A stretch of 64,000 nt of DNA from Streptomyces sp. ISL-100 (lineage in GTDB: Bacteria > Actinomycetota > Actinomycetes > Streptomycetales > Streptomycetaceae). The stretch lies in contig NZ_JAGGOK010000036.1 in assembly GCF_018614615.1 (NCBI RefSeq), positions 124,001 to 188,000 of the forward strand, in the 5' to 3' direction. The notes below the pieces were generated by a model that did no database searches, was not told the DNA's origin, and saw only the letters and a program-made list of their open reading frames with translations. Below, piece by piece: positions 1 to 8,449 of this stretch (positions are counted from its first letter, which is position 1; the number at the start of each line of letters is the position of its first letter). Made by a program: the position numbers and the translations under genes.

Positions 1-558
1 CTGTGGGAGTCTGCGGCGTCGAACGCGGACGGCGCGCGGCTGGTCCAGGAGGGCCGGTACGACGCGGCCTTCGCGGGTGAGTTCGCGGCGGCGACGTACG
101 GCCTCGAACCGCTCGTCACCGAGATCCATGACGCCGTGAACGCGCAGACCCGTTTCGTGCTGGTCGGGCGGCCCGCGCGGCCGTCGGCGCCGACCGGGGC
201 GGACAAGACGTCGGTGGTCATCTGGCTGGGCGACGACCACCCGGGTGCGCTGCTCGAACTGCTCCAGGAATTCGCGGTGCGCGGCGTCAACCTGATGTTG
301 ATCCAGTCGCGGCCGACGGGTGCGGGGATCGGCAACTACTGCTTCGCCGTGGACGCCGAGGGTCATATTTCCGAGCGGCGCGTGGGCGAGGCGCTGATGG
401 GTCTTAAGCGGATCTGCCCGAATGTGCGTTTCCTCGGGTCGTATCCACGGGCCGGAGTGACGCCCCAAGAGGTGCGGTCTCTGCGGCCGGGGACCTCGGA
501 CGCCGAGTTCGTGGCGGCTGCGGAGTGGCTGGCCCGGAGCCAGGACGGCCGGGCCTGA
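1..558 (+). CDS. pheA: Prephenate dehydratase, C-terminal part (5' end outside window)
   Basis: The frame is open from base 1 to a TGA at 556-558, so the gene starts upstream of the window. The visible part holds the end of the catalytic domain, with the N-x-x-T-R-F motif at about 137-154 whose Thr is catalytic in this family. An ACT regulatory domain follows (about 199-470), with the GALL motif near 241 and QSRP near 304 (family ESRP), which bind phenylalanine for feedback inhibition. The enzyme decarboxylates and dehydrates prephenate to phenylpyruvate in cytosolic phenylalanine synthesis. It lies upstream of serS on the same strand but is separated by 530 bp rich in DnaA boxes, so co-transcription is doubtful. 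Confidence 0.93.
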   Translation: MWESAASNADGARLVQEGRYDAAFAGEFAAATYGLEPLVTEIHDAVNAQTRFVLVGRPARPSAPTGADKTSVVIWLGDDHPGALLELLQEFAVRGVNLMLIQSRPTGAGIGNYCFAVDAEGHISERRVGEALMGLKRICPNVRFLGSYPRAGVTPQEVRSLRPGTSDAEFVAAAEWLARSQDGRA

Positions 559-1088
559 TCGTTACCCACAGAAGTTATCCACAGGGCCGGTTCTCGACCT
601 GGGGACAAGTCGACAACGTATCCCGACATCGTCGACAAATCTGTTCACAGACCTCTCTTCCGTCCACAGGACGGCAGGTCGGGCCCTGTCACCTCAATTC
701 CATTGATCAACTCTTTAGAGCGAGCAATTCCCACCCGAATGAGTGTGTGAAGAGGGTTTGAGCGGGGAATCCTCCGCCCCTCATGCACCTTTCGGAACGA
801 TCTCTTCCGGCGTCCACAGATCTTTCGCACAGCCTGTGGATAAGTCACTGGAGTCGCCCATTCCTGTGGACAACCAGGTCGCCAACTCCCGCTTGAGACA
901 AGGGGAAAGCGTCAACGGGGCCAGTATGAACTGCCCTGTTTCAGGGAATAGCGCCTGTTTTATTGACGCGCACCGGCGGCGCCGAGGTGGCCGCTCCACA
1001 GGATTCCGATTTAGGGCAATACGGGCAAAGTGCCACGCAATGCAATATCAAGTCGATCGGCGGAAGCGGTCGCAGGTAGCCTGGTGGG
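559..1088. promoter_or_regulatory. DnaA-box-rich intergenic region between pheA and serS
   Basis: There is no credible gene in these 530 bases. Perfect DnaA-box 9-mers are TTATCCACA at 575-583, its complement TGTGGATAA at 835-843, and TGTGGACAA (TTGTCCACA inverted) at 865-873. Degenerate copies lie at 562-570 (TTACCCACA), 641-649, 660-668, 810-818 and 992-1000. The density is far above chance for G+C-rich DNA. S. coelicolor has a high-affinity DnaA-box cluster called D78 that titrates DnaA; I believe it lies in this neighbourhood, but the match is from memory. The serS promoter should also lie at the right end. Confidence 0.7.
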
Positions 1089-2366
1089 GTGATTGACCTT
1101 CGCCTGCTCCGTGAGGACCCCGACCGTGTTCGCGCCTCCCAGCGCGCCCGTGGAGAGGACGTCGCCCTCGTCGACGCCCTCCTCTCCGCCGACGAGCGGC
1201 GCAGGTCGTCCAGCGTCCGCTTCGACGAACTCCGCTCCGAGCAGAAGTCGCTCGGCAAACTCATTCCCAAGGCCTCCGGTGACGAAAAGGCCGAGCTGCT
1301 GAAGAAGGCCGGCGAACTCTCCGCCGCCGTCAAGGCCGCCGACGCCGAACAGGACGAGGCCGCCGAGGAGTCCAAGCGCCTGCTGCTCCAGCTCGGCAAC
1401 ATCGTGCACCCCGACGTCCCCATTGGCGGCGAGGAAGACTTCGTCGTACGGGAAACCATCGGCACGCGGCGCGACTTCGCGGCCGAGGGCTTCGAGCCGA
1501 AGGACCACCTGGAGCTCGGCGAGGCGCTCGGCGCGATCGACGTCGAGCGCGGCGCCAAGGTGTCCGGCTCGCGCTTCTACTACCTGACCGGCATCGGCGC
1601 GCTCCTCGAACTCGCCCTCGTCAACGCGGCGATCGCGCAGGCCACCGAGGCCGGCCTGATCCCCATGCTGACGCCGGCGCTGGTCCGGCCGCGCGCCATG
1701 GAGGGCACGGGCTTCCTCGGCCAGGCCGCCGAGAACGTGTACCACCTGGAGAAGGACGACTACTACCTGGTCGGCACCTCCGAGGTCCCCCTCGCGGCGT
1801 ACCACATGGACGAGATCATCGACGCGGACAAGCTGCCGCTGCGGTACGCCGGATTCTCGCCCTGCTTCCGGCGCGAGGCCGGGACGTACGGGAAGGACAC
1901 CCGGGGCATCTTCCGGGTGCACCAGTTCGACAAGGTCGAGATGTTCTCGTACGTCGCCCCTGCCGACGCCGAGGCGGAGCTGGACCGGCTGCTGGCGTGG
2001 GAGAAGCAGTGGCTGTCGTCGCTGGAGCTGCCGTTCCAGGTGATCGACGTGGCCAGTGGTGATCTGGGCTCGTCGGCCTCGCGCAAGTACGACTGCGAGG
2101 CGTGGATTCCGACGCAGGGCAAGTACCGCGAGCTGACGTCCGCTTCGAACTGCCTGGAGTTCCAGTCGCGCCGGCTGTCGATCCGCATGCGCGACGGCAA
2201 GAAGGTGCAGCCGCTCGCGACGCTGAACGGCACGCTGTGCGCCGTACCGCGCACGATCGTGGCGATCCTGGAGAACCACCAGCAGGCAGACGGTTCGGTG
2301 CGGGTGCCTGAGATCCTGCGGCCGTACCTCGGGGGACGAGAGATCGTGGAGCCCATCTCCAAGTGA
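1089..2366 (+). CDS. serS: Seryl-tRNA synthetase
   Basis: A cytosolic class II aminoacyl-tRNA synthetase of 425 residues, the usual length, that charges tRNA-Ser and tRNA-Sec with serine. Residues 1 to about 105 form the long antiparallel coiled-coil arm that grips the tRNA variable loop. The catalytic core follows, with TSEVPL near residue 230, class II motif 2 (FRREAGTYG) near 260 and motif 3 (NGTLCAVPRT) near 380. The GTG at 1089 is chosen because the protein then starts IDLRLLRED, the family N-terminus; no strong ribosome site is seen, so the message may have a very short leader. It overlaps the next gene by four bases (GTGA). Confidence 0.97.
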   Translation: MIDLRLLREDPDRVRASQRARGEDVALVDALLSADERRRSSSVRFDELRSEQKSLGKLIPKASGDEKAELLKKAGELSAAVKAADAEQDEAAEESKRLLLQLGNIVHPDVPIGGEEDFVVRETIGTRRDFAAEGFEPKDHLELGEALGAIDVERGAKVSGSRFYYLTGIGALLELALVNAAIAQATEAGLIPMLTPALVRPRAMEGTGFLGQAAENVYHLEKDDYYLVGTSEVPLAAYHMDEIIDADKLPLRYAGFSPCFRREAGTYGKDTRGIFRVHQFDKVEMFSYVAPADAEAELDRLLAWEKQWLSSLELPFQVIDVASGDLGSSASRKYDCEAWIPTQGKYRELTSASNCLEFQSRRLSIRMRDGKKVQPLATLNGTLCAVPRTIVAILENHQQADGSVRVPEILRPYLGGREIVEPISK

Positions 2367-3196
2367 GCACCGCCTCCCGCCCGTTCCCGCCCAAGCCGTT
2401 CCCGTACAAACTCGTCGCGACCGACCTCGACGGGACGCTGCTGCGCTCCGACGACACGGTCTCGGCCCGTACGCGCGAAGCGCTCGCCGCCGTCACGGCG
2501 GCGGGCGCGGCCCACATCGTCGTCACCGGGCGCTCGGTCCCCTGGACCCGGCACATCCTGGACGATCTGGGCTACGAGGGCCTCGCGGTGTGCGGCCAGG
2601 GCGCGCAGGTCTACCACGCCGGTGAGCACCGGCTGCTGACCTCGGTGACGCTCGACCGGCAACTGGCCGGGCTGGCGCTGTCCAAGATCGAGGCGGAGAC
2701 GGGCCCGCTGGCGCTCGCCGCGAGCCGCGACGGCCTGGACGGGGAGGTGCTGGTCGGGGCGGGTTACCGGGTGCAGGAAGGCCCGCTGCCGTACGTCGCC
2801 TTCGAGGACCCTTCGCAGCTGTGGTCGGCGCCGCTGAACAAGGTCTACATCCAGCACCCGGACCTGGACGACGACGAGCTGGCGCGGATCGCGCGCCAGA
2901 CGGTCGGCAGCCTGGTCGACGTGGTCATGGCGGGCGCCGGAGTGGTGGAGCTCCTGCCGCTGGGCCTGAGCAAGGCGACGGGTCTGTCGCTGGCGGCGCG
3001 GCGGCTGGGGCTCAAGGCCGCGGACACGATCGCCTTCGGCGACATGCCGAACGACATACCGATGTTCGGGTGGGCGGCGCACGGCGTGGCGATGGCCAAC
3101 GCACATGACGAGCTCAAGGCCGTGGCGCACGAGAGCACGGCGTCGAACGACGGGGACGGCATCGCGGTCGTCCTGGAACAGCTGCTGGGCGGCTGA
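2363..3196 (+). CDS. Cof-type HAD-IIB family hydrolase
   Basis: A 277-residue HAD-superfamily phosphatase. Motif I, DLDGT, is near residue 20 (nucleophile Asp), motif II is VTGRS near 52, and the C-terminal GDMPND near 226 is motif III/IV, which binds Mg2+. The type C2b cap lies between. Family members hydrolyse phosphosugars, flavin phosphates and similar small phosphates; the substrate cannot be read from sequence. It starts inside the serS stop codon (GTGA), so the two are translationally coupled. A strong hairpin about 50 bp downstream ends this operon. Confidence 0.88.
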   Translation: MSTASRPFPPKPFPYKLVATDLDGTLLRSDDTVSARTREALAAVTAAGAAHIVVTGRSVPWTRHILDDLGYEGLAVCGQGAQVYHAGEHRLLTSVTLDRQLAGLALSKIEAETGPLALAASRDGLDGEVLVGAGYRVQEGPLPYVAFEDPSQLWSAPLNKVYIQHPDLDDDELARIARQTVGSLVDVVMAGAGVVELLPLGLSKATGLSLAARRLGLKAADTIAFGDMPNDIPMFGWAAHGVAMANAHDELKAVAHESTASNDGDGIAVVLEQLLGG

Positions 3197-3244
3197 GCTT
3201 TCCGTTCACCACCGGTGGTTCTGCCGGTTGGTCTACCGGTGGCG

Positions 3245-3280
3245 AGTGTTGGCCGGGTCGGCACGTCACCGGCCAACACT
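3245..3280 (+). terminator. Hairpin terminator after serS-HAD operon
   Basis: A perfect 12-bp inverted repeat, AGTGTTGGCCGG at 3245-3256 and its complement at 3269-3280, with a 12-base loop. No U-tract follows, which is common for Streptomyces terminators. Confidence 0.7.
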
Positions 3281-3391
3281 CCTCCCCCGTGAGTGGTGCG
3301 TCACCCAGTGTGCCTGTGTTTGCCGGGTGACGCCATCGTATTTTGCGAGTTGTAGGATGACTGGGCAACCGGATGACATTGGGAGGCCGGC

Positions 3392-4072
3392 ATGGCGCTG
3401 CGGGCGGCGGGACGGCAGTCCCTGGTGGACACCGTCGTGGACGAGTTGCGGGCCCAGCTCGCCGAGGGCGAGTGGGCGGTCGGCGACCGCATCCCGACCG
3501 AGCACGAGCTCGCCGAACAGCTCGGCGTAGGCCGCAACACCGTGCGCGAGGCGGTGCGCGTGCTGGTGCACGCCGGTCTCCTGGAATCGCGGCAGGGCAA
3601 CGGCATCTTCGTCCGATCGGCCGCCGACCCGGCGGCTGTGCTGCGCGGCATGCGGCACGCGGGCGTACTCGACGTACTGGAACTGCGGGTCGCGCTGGAG
3701 GCCGAGGCGGCGCGGCTGGCGGCCGTACGACGCGACGAGGCGGACCTGCGTGCGCTGCGCCACGCCCTCGCCGAGCTGCATGAACAGGGTGACCGGGCTG
3801 CGGATGCCGACCTCGCCTTCCACCTCGGCGTCGTCGAGGCGACGCACAACGCGGCGTTCACCGAGGTCTACCGCTTCTTCTCCACCCAGGTGCACGAGAC
3901 GCTGGTCACCGCGCTCGGCGACCACGAGATGCCGCCGATCGACCTCGCCGCGCACGGGACGCTGCTCGACGCGATCGAGAGCGGAGATCCGGTGGCGGCG
4001 GAAGGGGCCGCGCGGGCTGTGCTCCAGGTGCCGATCGATGTGGTGACTGCTCTGACCGCCGCCACCCCCTGA
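3392..4072 (+). CDS. FadR-subfamily GntR transcriptional regulator (FCD domain)
   Basis: A 226-residue DNA-binding repressor or activator. Residues 8-75 form the GntR winged helix-turn-helix (IPTEHELAEQLGVGRNTVREA is its recognition region). Residues 85-215 are the all-helical FCD domain, which binds a small carboxylate, often via a metal held by His residues. ATG 3392 follows a GGGAGG ribosome site. The MFS transporter gene starts 26 bp (or 35 bp) downstream on the same strand, so the regulator probably controls it and itself. A possible -10 (TAGGAT, 3353-3358) lies upstream; the -35 is unclear. The ligand is unknown. Confidence 0.87.
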   Translation: MALRAAGRQSLVDTVVDELRAQLAEGEWAVGDRIPTEHELAEQLGVGRNTVREAVRVLVHAGLLESRQGNGIFVRSAADPAAVLRGMRHAGVLDVLELRVALEAEAARLAAVRRDEADLRALRHALAELHEQGDRAADADLAFHLGVVEATHNAAFTEVYRFFSTQVHETLVTALGDHEMPPIDLAAHGTLLDAIESGDPVAAEGAARAVLQVPIDVVTALTAATP

Positions 4073-4098
4073 TTCCTTCGTTTCTCCCTCCCTGAAAG

Positions 4099-5400
4099 GT
4101 GTGTGCCTTGTCGCGCCCGAATTCCGATCAACTCCTCCTGGACGCCGGGGCCGACGTACGGCCCTCGGCTCAAGGGGCGGCCACGAGAGGGGCGTTGCTC
4201 GCCCGTCCGGTGGTGCTGCTGATCGGGATCGTGCTGGCTTCGGTCAACATGCGGGCGGCGCTCGCGAGTGCGTCGCCGCTGGTGAGTGAGATCGGCGAGG
4301 CGTTCGGGCTGTCGTCGACGGCGACCAGCCTGGTGACGTCGGTGCCGGTGCTCTTCCTCGGCGTGGGCGCGATGGTGGCGCCGTGGCTGGGGCGACGGTT
4401 CGGCACCGAAGTGGTGCTGTTCTGCGCGCTGTTGCTGCTGGGCGCGGGGATTGTGGTGCGGGTCGTTCCCACCGTGGCGGCGCTGTACGGGGGCAGCCTG
4501 CTGATCGGGCTGGCGATCGCGTTGCTCAATGTCCTGATGCCCGGCCTGATCAAGCGGGACTTCCCGGGCAGGGCCGCCTCGATGACGTCGGTCTACACCG
4601 GTTCGATGATCGCGGGCGCGACGGTCGCGGCAGCAGCGTCGGTGCCGCTGGAGAGGGCGTTCGGCGGCAGTTGGGAGGCGTCGCTGGCGTTCTGGTCGTT
4701 GCTGGCCGTGGTCGCCGCGGTGGCGTGGCTGCCGCAGGTGCTGATCGCCCGTGGCCGTACGGGACATGAGGTACGGGGCGTCGTACCGGCGGGCAGTGAC
4801 CGTAGCCGCGTCCGCACCCACATCCGCGCCCGCAGTGTGTGGCGGTCGGCGCTGGCATGGCAGATCACGCTCTTCATGGGGCTGCAGTCACTCTGGACGT
4901 ACGTCCTGATCGCCTGGCTGCCGACGATCTTCACGGACCACGGAATGAGCCGCTCCACAGCCGGTGTGGTCTTCGCCTTCAACAACCTCATCCAGGTCGC
5001 GGGCGCGTTCGTGGTGCCGCTGCTGGCCGGACGTATGCGCAGCCAGCGGCCTCTGATCGTGCTGGTCACGACCCTGGTCGCGGCCGGTTACGCCGGCCTG
5101 ATGACCACCCCGGTGTCGGGCGCCTGGCTCTGGGCCGCGGTGCTCGGCGTCGGGCAGGGCGGTGCGGTGGGCCTGGCCCTGACGCTGATCGTGCTGCGCT
5201 CGGGTGACGCGGTGACGGCGGCCCGGCTGTCCGGGATGGCGCAGACGGTGGGTTACCTGCTGGCCGCGGTGGGTCCGCCGGCGGCGGGCGCGGTGTACGA
5301 GGCGACTGGAGGCTGGACGCTACCGATAGCCCTGATGCTGGGGGTGTGCGCGGCAGCTCTGATGGTCGGCCTCTTCGCGGCGCGCGACCGCAAGGTGTAG
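4099..5400 (+). CDS. MFS transporter, CynX/NimT (cyanate permease-like) family
   Basis: A polytopic membrane transporter with about twelve hydrophobic segments, resembling the CynX/NimT branch of the major facilitator superfamily. This branch includes proteins linked to cyanate and 2-nitroimidazole, but the substrate here is not known. The hydrophilic loop after segment six (about residues 218-245) is Arg-rich. GTG 4099 gives 433 residues; however, the GAAAGG ribosome site at 4094-4099 overlaps that GTG and is well placed for the in-frame TTG at 4108, which is probably the true start (430 residues). It follows the GntR regulator, which is its likely controller. Confidence 0.85.
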   Translation: MCALSRPNSDQLLLDAGADVRPSAQGAATRGALLARPVVLLIGIVLASVNMRAALASASPLVSEIGEAFGLSSTATSLVTSVPVLFLGVGAMVAPWLGRRFGTEVVLFCALLLLGAGIVVRVVPTVAALYGGSLLIGLAIALLNVLMPGLIKRDFPGRAASMTSVYTGSMIAGATVAAAASVPLERAFGGSWEASLAFWSLLAVVAAVAWLPQVLIARGRTGHEVRGVVPAGSDRSRVRTHIRARSVWRSALAWQITLFMGLQSLWTYVLIAWLPTIFTDHGMSRSTAGVVFAFNNLIQVAGAFVVPLLAGRMRSQRPLIVLVTTLVAAGYAGLMTTPVSGAWLWAAVLGVGQGGAVGLALTLIVLRSGDAVTAARLSGMAQTVGYLLAAVGPPAAGAVYEATGGWTLPIALMLGVCAAALMVGLFAARDRKV

Positions 5401-5413
5401 CAGGCTGGTCCTC

Positions 5414-5773
5414 GTGACCAAACCTGATGTGCGAGTGCGCAGGGTGTACGAGCCGCCGTCCGCCGGCGACGGTACGCGCGTCCTGGTCGACCGGCTGTGG
5501 CCGCGCGGCCTGAGCAAGGAGACGGCGGAGGTCGACGAGTGGCCGAAGGCCCTCACCCCGTCGACGGAACTGCGCCGCTGGTACCACGGGCCTTCCGGAG
5601 AGTACGAGGAATTCTGCCGGCGCTACGAGTCCGAGCTCGCCGGCCCCGAAGCGGCCGCGGCCCTGGATGACCTGCGTACGCTCGCGAAGGCGGGCGGGAT
5701 CACGCTGCTGACCGCCGCCAAGGACCCGGACCGCAGCCACACCGCCGTACTGCGGCGGCTGCTGCTGCGCTGA
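5414..5773 (+). CDS. DUF488 family protein (YeaO-like)
   Basis: A small cytosolic protein of 119 residues, full length for DUF488. Family hallmarks are visible: the VLVDRLWPRGLSK block near residues 21-33, the ELRRWY motif near 50, and the RYESEL motif near 70. No biochemical activity is firmly assigned to the family. The gene begins 13 bp after the MFS stop codon and probably belongs to the same transcript. GTG 5414 is the only start near the conserved N-terminus. Confidence 0.8.
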   Translation: MTKPDVRVRRVYEPPSAGDGTRVLVDRLWPRGLSKETAEVDEWPKALTPSTELRRWYHGPSGEYEEFCRRYESELAGPEAAAALDDLRTLAKAGGITLLTAAKDPDRSHTAVLRRLLLR

Positions 5774-5811
5774 CTTGAGAGTGGCCCGGGGTCCTCGACG
5801 GCGGCCGGGTA

Positions 5812-6531
5812 TCAGCTGCGCTTACGCCGCCGCTGGCTGCGCTCCAGGGCGCTCAGCCGGTGGGAGACGTCGTCCAGCCTGCGGTCCATGCGGTGCTCCA
5901 TGCGCCGCATGTCGTCGGAGAGATCGCAGAGCCGGTTGCTGATGGCGCCGACCACCTGGTTGGTGGTTTCGAGCCGCCGGTCGAGGCGGTCGAGCCGTAC
6001 CGAGATCCCGTTGATGACGGGGCCCAGCTCCTGAAGCGCGCGCCCCACGGTGTCGAGGTGGGACTCGACCTTGGTGACGCGCCGGTCGAGCGAGGCATCG
6101 CCCGCGCGCCAGCCGCTTTCCTCGGCGTCGAGGAGGTACGTACGGACGCACCGGGCGATGTCGCTGTCGCGAAGAAGCATCGCGACGTTGAGGACGGCCC
6201 GGCGGGTGTAGAGCGTGAGATTCGTGGCCGCCTGTGGATAACTTGTCCCCAGATTGTCGCTCCAGAGGGACAGGATGTCCCTCTGGAAGATGCGCAGGTC
6301 ATCGCCTCGCAGTACTTGCAACCCGTTCTCGTTGAGTTCCTCCCGATGGCGCTGGACGACCTTCTTCAGGACCTCTGTGGATACTTCGAAGTACCGGGCC
6401 ACGTCCTCTGTGCGGACGTAAATTCCGTCCGGGAGCATGACAAGCGCCTTGACCTTGTCGAGGACGTCTACGCGCCCCTGATGCTCGTCGCGCATCGTGC
6501 GCGATTCGAGCAGGGTGACTTCTGACGGCAT
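5812..6531 (-). CDS. Uncharacterised protein with DNA-binding-like N-terminus and C-terminal coiled coil
   Basis: I do not recognise a named family. Residues 1-75 contain a helix-turn-helix-like stretch (RTEDVARYFEVSTEVLKKVV). A block containing TRRAVLNVAMLLRDS (about 110-140) recalls phage antirepressor/RhuM-type proteins. The last 90 residues are heptad-rich (repeated V-x-x-x-L-x-R-L), predicting a long coiled coil and oligomerisation. ATG 6531 is preferred over ATG 6537 because AGAAGG lies at proper distance only from it. The gene stands alone, convergent with the DUF488 gene. A perfect DnaA-box 9-mer sits inside it at 6233-6241. A phage origin is possible but unproven. Confidence 0.6.
   Translation of the reverse strand: MPSEVTLLESRTMRDEHQGRVDVLDKVKALVMLPDGIYVRTEDVARYFEVSTEVLKKVVQRHREELNENGLQVLRGDDLRIFQRDILSLWSDNLGTSYPQAATNLTLYTRRAVLNVAMLLRDSDIARCVRTYLLDAEESGWRAGDASLDRRVTKVESHLDTVGRALQELGPVINGISVRLDRLDRRLETTNQVVGAISNRLCDLSDDMRRMEHRMDRRLDDVSHRLSALERSQRRRKRS
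6233..6241 (-). promoter_or_regulatory. Intragenic DnaA-box 9-mer
   Basis: TGTGGATAA, the complement of the canonical TTATCCACA box, lies inside the coiled-coil protein gene. It may be chance, but it is a perfect match about 5 kb from the pheA-serS cluster. Confidence 0.4.
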
Positions 6532-6750
6532 GAGCATGCCTTCTGTTCGTGAAAGCCGACGATGGACAGCCCTGTCCCCGGGCTTTTAGGGGTGGAGGAC
6601 GCTCAAGGTGGCTACTCACTCTGGTGACCGGCCCGGATCCGCTCCAGTACCGGCAATCCCCAAATTCACGAACGCTCGACGTCTCAGATTCCTGTTGCCT
6701 CCACGCGTGGTGAACAACGAGCCGATAAACGTACAGTTACGCGGAAAACG

Positions 6751-6783
6751 CATCAACCCCCGCCAATGAAGCGGGGGTTGATG
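6751..6783 (-). terminator. Rho-independent terminator of the ABC operon
   Basis: A perfect 13-bp stem (CATCAACCCCCGC at 6751-6763, complement at 6771-6783) with a 7-base loop. On the minus strand it is followed by CGTTTTCC, a short U-tract. It lies just after the last ABC gene, which ends at 6800. Confidence 0.85.
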
Positions 6784-6799
6784 GAGGTGACGCTTCCGC

Positions 6800-7519
6800 T
6801 TACTCCTCGCCGGCCAGCGTGAGCGTGCGGAGCTTCTGGCCCGCGTACCACGTCGCCGCCACCGTGACCGCCGCCAGCAGCACTGCCGCCGTCGGCAGGG
6901 CGACGTCCGAGGTGATCGTGCCGTTCGCGCCGATGCGTTCGGCCAGGGACAGCGCCCACTGCTGGACGCTGAGCGTGCGCGCGCCCGGCACGAGACTGCC
7001 GAAGAGCGTCTCCCAGACCAGCGCGTAGACGAGGCCGAAGACCACCGCGTGCCGGGTGACCGTACCGAGCAGCAGGAACATCGCGCTGTACGCGATGGAG
7101 GCGACCAGCGCCGCGACTGTGTAGGCGATCGCGATCTGTCCGCCGTTGCCGTTGAGGATCAGGCCGGCGATGAAGGTCGGGATCGCGGAGAAGGCCATCG
7201 TCACGGCGATCGCGACGATGAGCTTGGTGAAGATGATCGTGGGCCGCTTCACCGGCTTGGCGAGCAGGTAGACGATCGAGCCGTCGTCGATCTCCGGACC
7301 GATCGCCCCGGTGCCCGCGATCACGCCGATCAGCGGGACCATCGTGGCGATCGCGAAGCCGCCCAGGACGTCGGAGGCGATCTGGTCGTCCGCTCCCGTG
7401 AGCAGCCGTACCGCGCTCGCGATGACGATCAGCAGCGCGGGGAGGACGAAGAGGATGGCGGCCCTGCGGCGGCCGAGGAGGGCCCGGTAGGTGAGCCGGG
7501 CGACTGTGGGTTCGTACAT
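6800..7519 (-). CDS. ABC-2 type transporter permease
   Basis: A 239-residue integral membrane protein with about six hydrophobic segments, the normal size and layout of an ABC-2 permease subunit. The first segment is at residues 20-40, and the loop after segment two carries the EIDDGSIVYLLAKPVKR motif (about 76-92), typical of ABC-2 permeases of the NosY type. It is the last gene of a four-gene minus-strand operon, 18 bp after the ATPase stop codon, and is followed by a strong terminator. It is the likely partner of the ATPase at 7538-8449. The substrate is unknown. Confidence 0.85.
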   Translation of the reverse strand: MYEPTVARLTYRALLGRRRAAILFVLPALLIVIASAVRLLTGADDQIASDVLGGFAIATMVPLIGVIAGTGAIGPEIDDGSIVYLLAKPVKRPTIIFTKLIVAIAVTMAFSAIPTFIAGLILNGNGGQIAIAYTVAALVASIAYSAMFLLLGTVTRHAVVFGLVYALVWETLFGSLVPGARTLSVQQWALSLAERIGANGTITSDVALPTAAVLLAAVTVAATWYAGQKLRTLTLAGEE

Positions 7520-7537
7520 GATCGCTTCAAGCTCCTT

Positions 7538-8449
7538 TCAGGCCGCTACGAGGTAGGAGAAGACCGATTCGAGGGACTCGTCGGAGGGCGAGACCGTCAG
7601 CAGCCGGATGCCGTGCGCGCGGGCGACCTGCGGGAGCAGTGCGGTGAACCGGCCGAAGTCGACGGCCTGAATGCGCAGCGCCCCCTCGGCCAGGTTCACT
7701 TCGATGCCTGCCGTCGACGGGTCCGCGATCAGCGCGGCGGCGAGTGCGCGGTCGTCGCTGGAGCGTACGAGATAGCGGTGCGGGCGGTCCGTCATCAGGC
7801 GGCGGATCTTGCGGAAGTCGCCGGAAGCGGCGTGCCGTCCGGCCACGATCACCTCGATGTGCGAGGCGAGCTGCTCGACCTCCTCCAGGATGTGGGAGGA
7901 GAAGAGGACCGTACGGCCCTCCGCGCCCATCCGCCGCAGCAGGTCCATCAGCTGCATGCGCTGGCGCGGGTCCATGCCGTTGAACGGCTCGTCCAGGAGC
8001 AGTACCGACGGGTTGTGGACCAGGGCGGAGGCCATCTTCACGCGCTGGCGCATGCCCTTGCTGTACGTCGCGATCTTGCGGTCCTGCGCGTACTCCATCT
8101 CGACGGTCGCGAGCGCCTTCTGTGCCGCTTCCGCAGTCAGGCCGTGCAACTCGGCGTTGGCGACGACGAATTCGCGTCCCGTGAGGAAGTCGTACATCGC
8201 TTCCCTCTCGGGCACGATTCCGATCTCCTTGTAGACGGACTCGTTGCGCCAGATCGGCTTGCCGTCGAGGGTGACGGTGCCGGTCGAGGGGGCGAGGAAG
8301 CCACCCATCATGTTGATCAGGGTGGACTTTCCGGCGCCGTTGGGGCCGAGGAGTCCGGTCACGCCCGGTGCGACGCGCAGTGTGATGTCGTTGACGGCCA
8401 CCACGTTGCCGAACCAGCGGGAGGCGTGGTCGATGTCGATAGTGGTCAC
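7538..8449 (-). CDS. ABC transporter ATP-binding protein
   Basis: A 303-residue cytoplasmic nucleotide-binding subunit. Walker A (GPNGAGKST) is at residues 35-43, the signature region is YSKGMRQRVKMA instead of LSGGQ, and Walker B is LLLDEPFNGMDP. The C-terminal 80 residues are an extra domain typical of ABC-2 exporter ATPases. The open frame runs further upstream, but GTG 8449 is chosen: it follows GAAAGG and overlaps the stop of the permease gene by four bases (GTGA), and the protein then begins TTIDIDHASRWFG. It is probably paired with the downstream permease. Confidence 0.88.
   Translation of the reverse strand: MTTIDIDHASRWFGNVVAVNDITLRVAPGVTGLLGPNGAGKSTLINMMGGFLAPSTGTVTLDGKPIWRNESVYKEIGIVPEREAMYDFLTGREFVVANAELHGLTAEAAQKALATVEMEYAQDRKIATYSKGMRQRVKMASALVHNPSVLLLDEPFNGMDPRQRMQLMDLLRRMGAEGRTVLFSSHILEEVEQLASHIEVIVAGRHAASGDFRKIRRLMTDRPHRYLVRSSDDRALAAALIADPSTAGIEVNLAEGALRIQAVDFGRFTALLPQVARAHGIRLLTVSPSDESLESVFSYLVAA

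Noticed and set aside
559..1088. T-box riboswitch upstream of serS
   Set aside because: No T-box consensus or specifier-loop structure was seen, and actinobacterial serS genes are not usually T-box controlled.
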